Source of the DNA: Bacillus australimaris
Lineage (GTDB): Bacteria > Bacillota > Bacilli > Bacillales > Bacillaceae
Assembly (NCBI RefSeq): GCF_001307105.1
Contig: NZ_LGYN01000029.1
Location: forward strand, 62,001-126,000
DNA: 64,000 nt
Direction: 5' to 3'
A program made the position numbers and the translations under genes. Below are positions 38,892 through 46,821 of the stretch, one piece after another. Below the pieces are notes generated by a model, which saw nothing but the letters and a program-made list of their open reading frames with translations, was not told where the DNA came from and did not search any database. Within the stretch, counting starts at the first letter, position 1. Every line of letters begins with the position of its first letter.

Positions 38892-39934
38892 AGAAAATTG
38901 GAATTGTTGGAGCAGGGAATATTGCAAAAGCACATGCAAGAGCATTATCAACGATCAAAGGTGCAGAATTATCCGGTGTCTATGATTTGCACGAGTCAGT
39001 CGCACAGGGATTCATTAAACAATACGGCGGACGTGTGTATTCAAGTATCGAAACACTAGCAGATGCATCTGACGGGTTGATCATTGCCTCCCCTAATTTT
39101 TGTCACAAGGACCATGCCCTTCAGTCGCTAAGAGCAGGGCAGCCGATTTTATGTGAAAAACCAATGGCTGTGTCGCTGAAGGAAGCGAAGGAAATGGTGG
39201 AGACAGCCAAACAGTTCCAGGTTCAAGCCAGTATGGGCTTCAACTATCGTTATTTATCCTTTGTGAATATCTTGAAAAACTTGATTGCTAACGGTGAATT
39301 AGGCCGCATATTAACCGTCAGAACTCATTTTAAGAAGAACAGTGCCCTTAGAAGAAAGACATTTTCATGGAGAGACAGCGGCGAAAGTCTGCGTACGAGC
39401 GGTGCACTAGGGGATCTTGGCATTCATTTAATCGATATGCTGTGGTACTTATTTGGCAGTGAAATGAAGAAAGAATCACTTAACACCAAGATGCTGACAC
39501 ATGTAAAGGAAAAAGAAGAGAAAAAGGTTCAGGTGGATGATCATACTGAAATTTTCGGACAGATGGAGAATCAAGTATTCTTTCATTTGGTGACATCCAA
39601 AAGCACGCAGCCTGAAGAATGCGGATTTAGTGTAGAAGTCGTTGGTCATGACAAGGTATTCAAATACCATACGAACATGAAAAACGAATATGAGATTAGT
39701 GATGGATTGTGTGTGGAGCGTCACCAAATGCCGCAAACCTTGCTGACCGATCCGCCAAATGAATTTTATGGGTGGTCCGATACATTTCGTGATCAGCTGA
39801 TGCATTGGGTGAATACAGATCCATACCCAACTCATATGAAGGTCGCTGATTTTGAAGATGGGTATCGCGCGCAGGCTGCGCTGAATACATGCTTTGAGAG
39901 GGAAGAGGCAGTCTTGTCTGCCCGAGCATATTAA
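38888..39934 (+). CDS. ntdC: Glucose-6-phosphate 3-dehydrogenase NtdC
   Basis: A 348-residue GFO/IDH/MocA-family oxidoreductase. N-terminal Rossmann motif GIVGAGNIAKAHA, ILCEKPMAVSLKEA with the conserved Lys, and active-site His in GDLGIHLIDMLW. It oxidises glucose 6-phosphate at C3 with NAD+, the first step of the kanosamine pathway. ATG overlaps the ntdB stop. A strong hairpin terminator at 39941-39973 follows at once, before glcP. Confidence 0.93.
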   Translation: MKKIGIVGAGNIAKAHARALSTIKGAELSGVYDLHESVAQGFIKQYGGRVYSSIETLADASDGLIIASPNFCHKDHALQSLRAGQPILCEKPMAVSLKEAKEMVETAKQFQVQASMGFNYRYLSFVNILKNLIANGELGRILTVRTHFKKNSALRRKTFSWRDSGESLRTSGALGDLGIHLIDMLWYLFGSEMKKESLNTKMLTHVKEKEEKKVQVDDHTEIFGQMENQVFFHLVTSKSTQPEECGFSVEVVGHDKVFKYHTNMKNEYEISDGLCVERHQMPQTLLTDPPNEFYGWSDTFRDQLMHWVNTDPYPTHMKVADFEDGYRAQAALNTCFEREEAVLSARAY

Positions 39935-39940
39935 AGAGGT

Positions 39941-39973
39941 GGAGCGGAGGATGTGATGACTCCGCTCCTTTTT
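39941..39973 (+). terminator. Terminator between ntdC and glcP
   Basis: A perfect 9-bp stem GGAGCGGAG/CTCCGCTCC with a 10-nt loop and five T residues. It lies between the ntdC stop and the glcP ribosome site, leaving no room for another promoter downstream. Confidence 0.88.
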
Positions 39974-39988
39974 AGAGGAAGTGAAAAG

Positions 39989-41179
39989 ATGAAAAAGGTG
40001 TTTTATTTTGGCTGTGTCTTTTATTTTTTTATTGGGACCATTCATGTGTTTTTTGGCAGCTTAACGCCTTATTTGCTGTCGAGTTATGATAAGGGCCCCG
40101 GGGAATTATCATCTTTAATTTTTTTTCAGTTTATTGGTTTTTTGACAGGTGTTCTTTTATCCCCCATTCTTGTGAGAAAAAAAGGCTACGGTGCTGTGCT
40201 GACCATGGGTCTCTTGCTGATGATCGGCTCACTGTTGCTCGGGCTTTTGATGCCGGGCTGGACAACGCTTGTACTGGCAGGTTTTTTTCTTGGTAGCGGT
40301 GCAGGCAGTCTTGAGACAACAGCTGGGGCGTATGTCATTTCGATGGCTAACAGTGCAAAACGAATTAGTATCATGGAGGTCTTTTTTGGATTAGGGGCAC
40401 TGTTATTTCCTTTAGTGATCCTGCTGACGGTCACAGAACAGACATGGCAGTATGTGTTTTTGTTTCAGGTTGGTGCGCTGACATTTTTCCTCATGCTTTG
40501 GCTTGTTTTTATGAACAAATTGCCTCATGGGCATATGGATGCTCCTTCTAAAGGAGAGATGAGGAAGCCGTCCTTACTTGTTGATCGAAACAATCGAATC
40601 ATCGTGGTGCTCATGATTTGCTTTGCTTTTTTCTATGCAGGGATTGAAACGAACTTTGCGAACTTTTTGCCGTCGATCATGCTGGAAAAAGGGGGAGAGA
40701 ATTGGGGCCTTTTTGCGGTCTCTACTTTCTGGACAGCGATCGTCATCGGCAGAACGTTGATTGCAAGGAAAGCTGATCGGCTGCATCCGCTGCGTTTTTT
40801 AAAGCTGAGCGCAGCTCTCATGATTCTGCTGCTTGTGATATTCGCTATGACAACCCACATCGCCGCGCAGCTGATTCTCATCTTTTTCATCGGCCTTTGC
40901 GCAGCTGGCATGTTCCCAATCGCACTGACTGCATCCGCTTTGATGATTGAAAATGCCATCGATGAGGCAACGAGTTACTTTATTGCAGCTGCGAGTTTAG
41001 GCGGAGCCTGCTTGTCCTTTTTGATTGGATTTAGTCTTGAATGGGCAGGAGCGGCAAGTGCCGTCTTTGTTTTCGCCTTCTTAGCTGTTCTTCTGTTTGC
41101 AGCTGCGATTCAAATGAATCGTTCTAAGAAAAAAGAAACGGTACACGCGCAGCAGCCGGGGCTGAAAGCAGATCGGTAA
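39989..41179 (+). CDS. glcP: MFS sugar:H+ symporter, GlcP type
   Basis: A 396-residue major facilitator with twelve membrane segments. An MFS loop is visible in LLSPILVRKKGYGAVLTMG. In B. subtilis glcP encodes a glucose/mannose:H+ symporter directly behind ntdABC and responds to the ntd product; the same order holds here. ATG 39989 follows AGAGGAAGTG directly downstream of the terminator hairpin. The open frame extends 36 nt upstream through the hairpin without a ribosome site. Role in glucose supply to the ntd pathway is inferred. Confidence 0.87.
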   Translation: MKKVFYFGCVFYFFIGTIHVFFGSLTPYLLSSYDKGPGELSSLIFFQFIGFLTGVLLSPILVRKKGYGAVLTMGLLLMIGSLLLGLLMPGWTTLVLAGFFLGSGAGSLETTAGAYVISMANSAKRISIMEVFFGLGALLFPLVILLTVTEQTWQYVFLFQVGALTFFLMLWLVFMNKLPHGHMDAPSKGEMRKPSLLVDRNNRIIVVLMICFAFFYAGIETNFANFLPSIMLEKGGENWGLFAVSTFWTAIVIGRTLIARKADRLHPLRFLKLSAALMILLLVIFAMTTHIAAQLILIFFIGLCAAGMFPIALTASALMIENAIDEATSYFIAAASLGGACLSFLIGFSLEWAGAASAVFVFAFLAVLLFAAAIQMNRSKKKETVHAQQPGLKADR

Positions 41180-41214
41180 GCAGATGATCCGGCGGCTTTT
41201 CTATTCCTCCTAAA

Positions 41215-41276
41215 ATGCTGACAAAGGACTTGTACTAAAACGCAGAATGTTTGAATAACATGTACAAGTCAGCATC
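41215..41276 (+). promoter_or_regulatory. Long inverted repeat in the ycgF leader
   Basis: ATGCTGAC (41215-41222) and ACTTGTAC (41228-41235) pair with GTACAAGT (41262-41269) and the adjoining CAGCAT, giving a two-part stem of about 14 bp with an asymmetric internal bulge and a 26-nt loop. It ends a few bases before the AAAGGAGG of ycgF, so it could control translation or bind a dimeric regulator. Confidence 0.55.
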
Positions 41277-41293
41277 AAAAGGAGGACGTCTAT

Positions 41294-41923
41294 GTGGCGG
41301 TGTTTTTTGGTTATATCTTTTTAGGGTTGTCACTGTCAGCGCCTGTTGGGCCAGTCAATGCAGCCCAAATCGACAGAGGGATTAAAAGTGGATTTTGGCA
41401 TGCGTGGATTTTTGGTGTGGGGGCTATGGCTGCGGATATTGTCTATATGCTCCTCATCTACTTTGGTGTCGCCCAGCTTTTGACTGCACCTCTTGTAAAA
41501 ACTTTTTTGTGGCTGTTCGGCTTTTTCGTTCTGACCTATACCGGTATTGAGAGCCTGCGTAAAATCAATTTACAGGAGAGTCCAAAAAAGGATGGAGGAA
41601 ATGCATCCATTGGTCATTCTTTCATAACAGGGTTTTTCATTTCCCTTTCTAATCCGCTCAGTATTTTGTTTTGGCTTGGCATCTTTGGCAGCATCTTAGC
41701 CAATACAATTGAAAAGTATGGTGCTTCCCAAATGCTCTTGTACAGTATGGCTATTTTTATCGGCATGCTGATTTGGGATTTCAGTATGGCGCTGCTTGCT
41801 AGTTCGTTTAGGCGTTATTTAAGTGAGCGAGTTTTACATGGATTATCTGTTCTTGCGGGTCTATCATTACTTGGGTTCGGTGCTTATTTTGGGTATCAAG
41901 GGATTATGGCGTTGATTGGATAG
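41294..41923 (+). CDS. ycgF: LysE/RhtB-family amino acid exporter YcgF
   Basis: A 209-residue membrane protein with six predicted segments. The family N-terminus GYIFLGLSLSAPVGPVNA and the central FITGFFISLSNPLSILFWLG are clear. Start GTG 41294, 8 nt after GGAGG; an ATG at 41292 is out of frame. Exports an amino acid or related solute; substrate unknown. Preceded by a structured leader (41215-41276) and followed by a dispersed repeat and a symmetric hairpin. Same length as B. subtilis YcgF. Confidence 0.9.
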   Translation: MAVFFGYIFLGLSLSAPVGPVNAAQIDRGIKSGFWHAWIFGVGAMAADIVYMLLIYFGVAQLLTAPLVKTFLWLFGFFVLTYTGIESLRKINLQESPKKDGGNASIGHSFITGFFISLSNPLSILFWLGIFGSILANTIEKYGASQMLLYSMAIFIGMLIWDFSMALLASSFRRYLSERVLHGLSVLAGLSLLGFGAYFGYQGIMALIG

Positions 41924-41944
41924 AATAACCCCGCATTCTTTGTC

Positions 41945-41971
41945 GGTCTGCACTCCGATGCTCGTCCTTCC
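41945..41971. repeat. Dispersed 27-bp repeat, copy 1
   Basis: A 27-bp block ending in GCTCGTCCTTCC matches 59897-59923 at 24 of 27 positions; the three differences are all transitions. Sequence to its left is also alike (CCCCGCATTCTTTGTC against CCCTCACATTTGTTGTCA). In both places a GGCTAAAA hairpin follows. It is not within any gene. Confidence 0.75.
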
Positions 41972-42008
41972 TAGACTGCAAAGGTTTTCTATCACGCTGT
42001 AAGAAGAA

Positions 42009-42046
42009 AGAAGGCTAAAATGAATTTCATTTTAGCCTTCTTTTTT
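42009..42046. terminator. Long symmetric hairpin, likely terminator of ycgF
   Basis: AAGAAGGCTAAAATGAA and TTCATTTTAGCCTTCTT form a 17-bp perfect inverted repeat around one base, then a T-run. Its core GGCTAAAA/TTTTAGCC recurs in hairpins at 52136-52176 and 59937-59974. Confidence 0.8.
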
Positions 42047-42117
42047 GTAAGGATTGACAGACTTTGAACATTCTTCAATAATGGTGAGATATAAAATGGA
42101 TTGAAGGAGCTTCTGTT

Positions 42118-42501
42118 ATGCGTATGTTTCTGCCAGTATTCAACTATGCGTGTATGCTGATTTTATCAGTTATCACAACAACATTCGTTTATACCCTTTT
42201 ATTTATGCCGTCTGAAGTGGGCTTTAGTTATGTGGAGATGACCAGTGTTTTGATTTTGATTGCTTATGTTATTTTTGCTGCACCGATTCAGCTTGTTTTA
42301 CACAGGCATCCTAAGAGATTTCGAAGCCGTGACTTATTGGTTTATTTTATTGCGGCATGGCTGGTTTGTTCGGCGCTGGCTTTATGGATTGATTATGGAC
42401 TTGTTGTGTTCATAAGCTATAAAGTCTATTTGTTTAGCTTCTGCGCAGCCCTTATTTATTGGGTGTTGGATTCCGTCTTTTTGATGAAGAACCGACCATA
42501 G
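42118..42501 (+). CDS. Small membrane protein, possibly UPF0715 family
   Basis: A 127-residue protein with four membrane segments (starting FNYACMLILSVITTTFVYTL; ending AALIYWVLDSVFLM). ATG 42118 follows AAGGAGC. A basic loop HRHPKRFRSRD lies between segments 2 and 3, suggesting that this loop is cytoplasmic. It resembles the UPF0715 (YwlA-type) proteins that are numerous in Bacillus, function unknown. I do not recall a counterpart here in B. subtilis. Confidence 0.7.
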   Translation: MRMFLPVFNYACMLILSVITTTFVYTLLFMPSEVGFSYVEMTSVLILIAYVIFAAPIQLVLHRHPKRFRSRDLLVYFIAAWLVCSALALWIDYGLVVFISYKVYLFSFCAALIYWVLDSVFLMKNRP

Positions 42502-42687
42502 GAATGACAAAAGGCGCACTATTAAAAGAAGCGGAAGACACTAGTCTGATCATACAAACAAATACCTGCTCAGTTTGAACGAAAACCCTCACGTTATCAT
42601 GCGTTAGGAAAGTCGTTTCAGGACAGTCACCACAGCTCTTTTCACCTCATAGGCTGTGGGGAAGACGTTAAAACGAGGTGGAAGGAA

Positions 42688-43446
42688 ATGGCCCAGCTGT
42701 ATGCAAAAAGTTGCCTTGATCAAAATCTACGATCACTAGAAGATTGGAAGCAGGATGCTTTTACACAATTTGGAGAGATGGTAGGAGATGAGGCAGATAC
42801 ATTCCCTTGTGTACCCGGAAGACAAGGATTTTTTCTCGATCATTTACGTTATGGGTTTGTTGGAGACCCGAGGGAAGAGAAAGCGGTTGATGAATTAGCA
42901 CAGCTGCTTAGAGAATATAAAAGCTGTGCGAAAGAAACCGGTCAATATGCTTCGTTTATCTGTTTTTTTGAAACGCCGCAGGACTTAAAGGAAAGTTCGC
43001 TTGAAGAGTTTGAACAGCAGTTTTGGTCGCTGCTTCAACGGCTGCATCAGAAAGATGAAGTACCATGGCCTGAGGATGTTCCGGTGGATCCTCATCATCA
43101 TGAGTGGGAGTATTGCTTTCATGGTGAAGCGTATTTTATTTTATGTTCCACACCGGCTCATAAGCTGAGAAAAAGCCGTCACTTTCCTTATGTTATGATG
43201 GCGTTTCAGCCTAGATGGGTGTTTGAGAAACTGAATGGTTCGACCAAGTTTGGTCAAAAAATGAGTCAGCTCGTTCGCAAACGGCTCAAAGCATATGATG
43301 AAGTCAGTGTTCATCCATCATTAAAATGGTACGGTGATCCGGCCAATCATGAATGGAAGCAATACTTTCTCTCAGATGATGAGGCGGAGAAACCAGCCTC
43401 CGCCAAATGTCCATTTACTGCTTTAAAAAACATGATGAAATTATGA
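42688..43446 (+). CDS. ycgG: YqcI/YcgG family protein
   Basis: A 252-residue soluble protein. Family landmarks are FPCVPGRQGFFLDHLRYGFV, FICFFETP and FPYVMMAFQPRWVFEKL, with several conserved Cys, His and Trp (WEYCFHGEAYFILCSTPAH) that might bind a metal or haem, though this is speculation. ATG 42688 with GGTGGAAGGAA upstream. An inverted repeat CCACAGC/GCTGTGG (about 42628-42659) lies in its leader. Its last 6 nt overlap the end of convergent ycgH. Function unknown. Confidence 0.85.
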   Translation: MAQLYAKSCLDQNLRSLEDWKQDAFTQFGEMVGDEADTFPCVPGRQGFFLDHLRYGFVGDPREEKAVDELAQLLREYKSCAKETGQYASFICFFETPQDLKESSLEEFEQQFWSLLQRLHQKDEVPWPEDVPVDPHHHEWEYCFHGEAYFILCSTPAHKLRKSRHFPYVMMAFQPRWVFEKLNGSTKFGQKMSQLVRKRLKAYDEVSVHPSLKWYGDPANHEWKQYFLSDDEAEKPASAKCPFTALKNMMKL

Positions 43447-44790
43447 TGCGGTCTGATCCTGTTTCCACTTTTTTCTCATGAATAGCACCATAATGGCTAT
43501 CACTGCAATGATCCCAAGGCTGATAAAAAAGCCAGGTCGTCCGCTTGCCTCTGTTAATGTGCCTGAAACGGCGGCTCCAATTAAGAGCAGCGCAAGAATC
43601 ATTTCGCACGTTTGGCGAGTGGATGGCTTGGATAGTTTTTTACTTGAGAAAAGGATGAATACCCATGTGTACAGAAGGGTAAGACCTGCTGCAGTTGTGA
43701 GGTGCTCATAGATGTGTTTGGACAAAAAGAGCGCAAGTAAAATTGAAACAACTAAGCCAGCAGCGGTTAAAATAATTGAAGACCATCTGACATGAGATGG
43801 GTCTTTTTGTTTAAAGCAAGCAGGTGCATCTTGATGCTCCGACATTGTGCCGAGCAGTGTTGTGACTGCATAGAGAGAGGCAACCAATGTCGAAAAGCCG
43901 GCAATAATGAAAATGCCATTAAAGATATGAAGAAAGATTGATAAATGAAACGGCTCTAATGATGTAATAAAGGGACTGCTGTTCTCATTAAAGGCTGTCA
44001 CTGGGACAAGCAATAGAGCAAGTCCGATCGAAACGATATAGATGACCGCTAGAATGATCAGCATGACACGTCCAGCCTTTGCTGCATCCTTTGGGTCCTT
44101 TAAATGAACCGCCATCAGCCCCATGACTTCAATTCCCCCAAATGCATAAAACGCGTAAATCAATCCATTCCAAAGACCAAGCGGTCCGAGCGGCATCCAT
44201 TCATGGTCTTTGTTTGGCAGATGCAGGGTCGGTTTATGTTCTGTCAGAATGCCAAATAACACAAGCACCGCTAAAATCATAAACAGAAAAATCGCCGCTG
44301 TCTTCAGTACCGCAAGGACATTTTCTGTCTTTTGAAAAGAAGAAAGCCCTATGATAATCACGAGCAGGGCAAGAGCTGAATAGATCGCAGAAAACACCCA
44401 GAGCGGAATGGATGGGAACCAGTGGCGGGTAAAGAGAGATATGGCTGTTAACTGACTTCCCGTAATCAGCATTTCTGCAAACCAATACACCCAGCCATTG
44501 CTAAACCCAGCCCAGCGTCCATATGCTTTACGAGCATAAGAGCAAAACGATCCTTTATCAGGGTTATCGGCTGTCATCGCAGCCAAATGTTTAAAGACGA
44601 GATAGGTTCCGGCTGCAGCAAGCAAAAAGGAAATGCAGACGGAATACCCAGACTTTGTAATGGCGATGCTGGAACCTAGGAAGAAACCAGTGCCAATTGT
44701 ACAGCCGACTCCGATGAGAGAAAGCTGCCACCAAGATAAAGATTGTTCTTCTTTCAATGCAAGTGCAACACCTTTCGATTTCAATGACAT
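43441..44790 (-). CDS. ycgH: APC-family amino acid permease YcgH
   Basis: A 449-residue amino acid-polyamine-organocation carrier with twelve membrane segments. Segment 1 contains the substrate-binding GVGCTIGTGFFLGSSIAI, and the AYAFGGIE-type motif appears as YAFYAFGGIEVMGLMAVHL. ATG 44790 starts the family N-terminus LALKEEQSLSWWQLSLIG. It overlaps the ycgG end by 6 nt in convergent orientation. Close to B. subtilis YcgH; substrate unknown. Confidence 0.9.
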   Translation of the reverse strand: MSLKSKGVALALKEEQSLSWWQLSLIGVGCTIGTGFFLGSSIAITKSGYSVCISFLLAAAGTYLVFKHLAAMTADNPDKGSFCSYARKAYGRWAGFSNGWVYWFAEMLITGSQLTAISLFTRHWFPSIPLWVFSAIYSALALLVIIIGLSSFQKTENVLAVLKTAAIFLFMILAVLVLFGILTEHKPTLHLPNKDHEWMPLGPLGLWNGLIYAFYAFGGIEVMGLMAVHLKDPKDAAKAGRVMLIILAVIYIVSIGLALLLVPVTAFNENSSPFITSLEPFHLSIFLHIFNGIFIIAGFSTLVASLYAVTTLLGTMSEHQDAPACFKQKDPSHVRWSSIILTAAGLVVSILLALFLSKHIYEHLTTAAGLTLLYTWVFILFSSKKLSKPSTRQTCEMILALLLIGAAVSGTLTEASGRPGFFISLGIIAVIAIMVLFMRKKWKQDQTAS

Positions 44791-44869
44791 TAGCTTGTAA
44801 CCGCCGCTTTTTTTTATACATGATCAAGGGGGCATTTTGGGCATACTGTCATGGAAAGGAGTGCATGTG

Positions 44870-45466
44870 ATGAACGGAGAATATGTCATTTTACCAAAGG
44901 GCAGACTCGGCTTTCGTTTAGGAAAAGGTCAATGTATGCGGGTGGTTGATGTCGAAGGCCAGCAAGTAGCAGATGTGATGGCCTATCATGAAAAGGACTT
45001 TTATGAAAAATTTGACCAGGGCGCGACAATGGACAGTTTGTTCTCGTCCAAAGTGAAAAAAGGCGATAAGCTCTATTCTAATTTATATAAACCGATGTTT
45101 ACGGTTATTGAAGATACAGTAGAATGTCATGATTTATACATGCCTGCCTGCCGGCAAGAAATGTATCAGCTCTTATACGGAAGGACCCACTTAGAGGTCA
45201 TGCATACATGTTACGATAATTTGCGGAAAGCCTTTGAGCCATTTGGGATTCCAAAGGAGGATATGTACTATCCTTTTAATGCCTTTATGAATACAGTCAT
45301 AGATGAAAAAGGAAAGCTGTCTGTGGAGCTGCCTAAATCTCTCCCCGGTGATTACATTCGCCTGCGGGCTGAAATGGACCTCATTGTGGCGGTGTCCGCA
45401 TGCCCTGCTGATATTGGGAAGTGTAATGGATCAAGCTGTACATCCATACGGGTAGAAATCGATTAA
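44870..45466 (+). CDS. ycgI: DUF1989 (urea carboxylase-associated type) protein YcgI
   Basis: A 198-residue protein of the DUF1989 family, same length as B. subtilis YcgI. Visible motifs are LPKGRLGFRLGKGQCMRVVDVEGQQVAD (here shortened to GKGQCMRVVDVEGQQ), FMNTVIDEKG, and C-terminal CPADIGKCNG with Cys residues that may bind metal. ATG 44870 is chosen because AAAGGAG stands 8 nt before it. Relatives sit with urea carboxylase genes and are thought to work on urea or guanidine-type compounds; that link is not evident from this neighbourhood. Confidence 0.87.
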   Translation: MNGEYVILPKGRLGFRLGKGQCMRVVDVEGQQVADVMAYHEKDFYEKFDQGATMDSLFSSKVKKGDKLYSNLYKPMFTVIEDTVECHDLYMPACRQEMYQLLYGRTHLEVMHTCYDNLRKAFEPFGIPKEDMYYPFNAFMNTVIDEKGKLSVELPKSLPGDYIRLRAEMDLIVAVSACPADIGKCNGSSCTSIRVEID

Positions 45467-45569
45467 AAAAGAAAAGGGCCAGTCCCTCAAGACGTGGTCT
45501 TTTTCGCTTGTGAATGTTTGATCATTGATAAAATAGGGGAACGTCTAACAAAATGTTCTTGATGAAACA

Positions 45570-45578
45570 TGGTATAAT
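45570..45578 (+). promoter_or_regulatory. Extended -10 promoter of nadE
   Basis: TGG directly followed by TATAAT gives a TGn extended -10; no good -35 is present 17 nt upstream. The leader to nadE is about 80 nt. Confidence 0.5.
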
Positions 45579-45663
45579 GAAGATTCAAAAAACGTTGTCA
45601 AATCAATGAATTGAGAGTAAAACCTGTTCTCTTCATGTAGAGGATGCTTAGGAGGAAAAGGAT

Positions 45664-46485
45664 ATGAGTTTGCAGAAAAAGATCAGCCAAGAGTTGCATG
45701 TGCAGCCCTCAATTGACCCAAAGCAGGAGATTGAAAAACGGGTTAAATTTCTAAAGGATTATTTAAAAAAGACGGGTGCAAAAGGTTTCGTCCTCGGTAT
45801 TAGCGGCGGACAGGATTCAACGCTTGCTGGCCGTCTTGCTCAGCTTGCTGTAAGTGAGCTTCGTCAAGAAGGAAAAGAGGATGCTGTTTTTATTGCAGTG
45901 CGCCTCCCGCACGGTGTGCAGCAGGATGAAGATGATGCACAGCTCGCTTTATCATTTATTCAGCCAGACAAGTCGTGGAAATATGATATTGCACCTGCCG
46001 TGACGGCTTTCAGTGATCAATATCAAAAGGAAACAGGCGGCCCATTGTCTGACTTTAATAAAGGGAATGTCAAAGCACGCATGAGAATGATCGCGCAATA
46101 TGCTGTTGGCGGCGAGGAAGGATTGCTTGTGATCGGTACAGATCATGCAGCTGAAGCAGTAACTGGCTTCTTCACGAAGTATGGTGATGGCGGCGCAGAT
46201 GTTCTTCCACTCACAGGTCTGACAAAACGCCAAGGTCGAGCGCTGTTAGAAGCGCTAGAAGCCCCGGAGCGCCTGTATTTAAAGAAACCAACAGCCGATC
46301 TGCTGGACGACAAACCTCAGCAAACAGATGAAACAGAACTGGGCATTACGTACAATGAAATTGATGATTACTTAGAAGGCAAACCAGTTTCAGATGAAGC
46401 CGCAGAAGCGATTGAGAAACGCTTTGTTCAATCAGAGCATAAACGCCAAGTGCCAGCTTCCATGTTTGATGACTGGTGGAAATAA
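45664..46485 (+). CDS. nadE: NH3-dependent NAD+ synthetase
   Basis: A 273-residue enzyme that amidates deamido-NAD+ to NAD+ with ammonia and ATP, the last step of NAD synthesis. PP-loop SGGQDS is at 47-52, with further family motifs [21 protein letters not shown] and [12 protein letters not shown]. There is no glutaminase domain, as in other Bacillus NadE. ATG 45664 after AGGAGG. Single gene with a strong terminator at 46494-46522. Confidence 0.97.
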   Translation: MSLQKKISQELHVQPSIDPKQEIEKRVKFLKDYLKKTGAKGFVLGISGGQDSTLAGRLAQLAVSELRQEGKEDAVFIAVRLPHGVQQDEDDAQLALSFIQPDKSWKYDIAPAVTAFSDQYQKETGGPLSDFNKGNVKARMRMIAQYAVGGEEGLLVIGTDHAAEAVTGFFTKYGDGGADVLPLTGLTKRQGRALLEALEAPERLYLKKPTADLLDDKPQQTDETELGITYNEIDDYLEGKPVSDEAAEAIEKRFVQSEHKRQVPASMFDDWWK

Positions 46486-46493
46486 AAAAGAGA

Positions 46494-46522
46494 CCTCTCC
46501 ATTTTCTGGAGAGGTTTTTTTT
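46494..46522 (+). terminator. Terminator of nadE
   Basis: CCTCTCC and GGAGAGG with a 7-nt loop and eight T residues. Confidence 0.92.
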
Positions 46523-46550
46523 ATGTCGAATTTCAGTTGAATTTGACAGA

Positions 46551-46570
46551 ATGAACCAAACATGGTTCAT
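46551..46570. promoter_or_regulatory. Perfect palindrome behind an orphan -35
   Basis: ATGAACCA-aaca-TGGTTCAT is a perfect 8+4+8 inverted repeat. TTGACA lies just before it at 46543-46548, so it occupies the spacer of a possible promoter, a common TetR/MarR-type arrangement. No gene starts within 240 nt downstream on the plus strand. Confidence 0.55.
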
Positions 46571-46698
46571 TAAACTAGTAGAACGATCTACTCAAGTCGA
46601 TTTGACTAAATACAGCTTTATTTGATTGAAAAAAGCAATAATAATTAGTTCGATTCACTTAAATTCGATGCTATTAACAGTATTTTCAGAAAAAATGA

Positions 46699-46727
46699 TT
46701 GACGAAGAAAAAGAATGCGCTTACAAT
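46699..46727 (+). promoter_or_regulatory. Sigma-A promoter of the catabolic operon
   Basis: TTGACG (46699-46704), exactly 17 nt, TACAAT (46722-46727). A cre-like AGAATGCGCTTACA (46712-46725) with two mismatches to the CcpA consensus overlaps the -10. Two candidate IclR sites lie directly downstream. Confidence 0.85.
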
Positions 46728-46735
46728 AAAGTCAC

Positions 46736-46772
46736 ATTCCGAAAAGTGAAATTAGATTCCACTGGATGGAAT
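46736..46772 (+). promoter_or_regulatory. Tandem candidate IclR operators, operon promoter
   Basis: Two 17-bp sites start 20 bp apart: ATTCCGAAAAGTGAAAT (46736-46752) and ATTCCACTGGATGGAAT (46756-46772). The second is a perfect ATTCCA/TGGAAT palindrome. They cover about +2 to +38 of the predicted transcript, a repression position. A matching pair lies upstream of iclR. Confidence 0.65.
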
Positions 46773-46791
46773 AAGGAGGTCATTCACCTCC
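46773..46791 (+). promoter_or_regulatory. Ribosome-site-like hairpin without a start codon
   Basis: AAGGAGGT is a near-ideal ribosome site, but its complement ACCTCC follows after CATTC, giving a GGAGGT/ACCTCC hairpin. No start codon lies at the usual distance; the first ATG is at 46810. It may be a leader structure or the relic of a lost start. Confidence 0.5.
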
Positions 46792-46821
46792 AAATAAGAA
46801 GCTAAAGGAATGATTCACACA

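Noticed and set aside
39476-40045. A 189-codon minus-strand frame across the ntdC-glcP boundary
   Set aside because: It is antisense to ntdC, whose family assignment is certain, and spans the terminator hairpin; no ribosome site.
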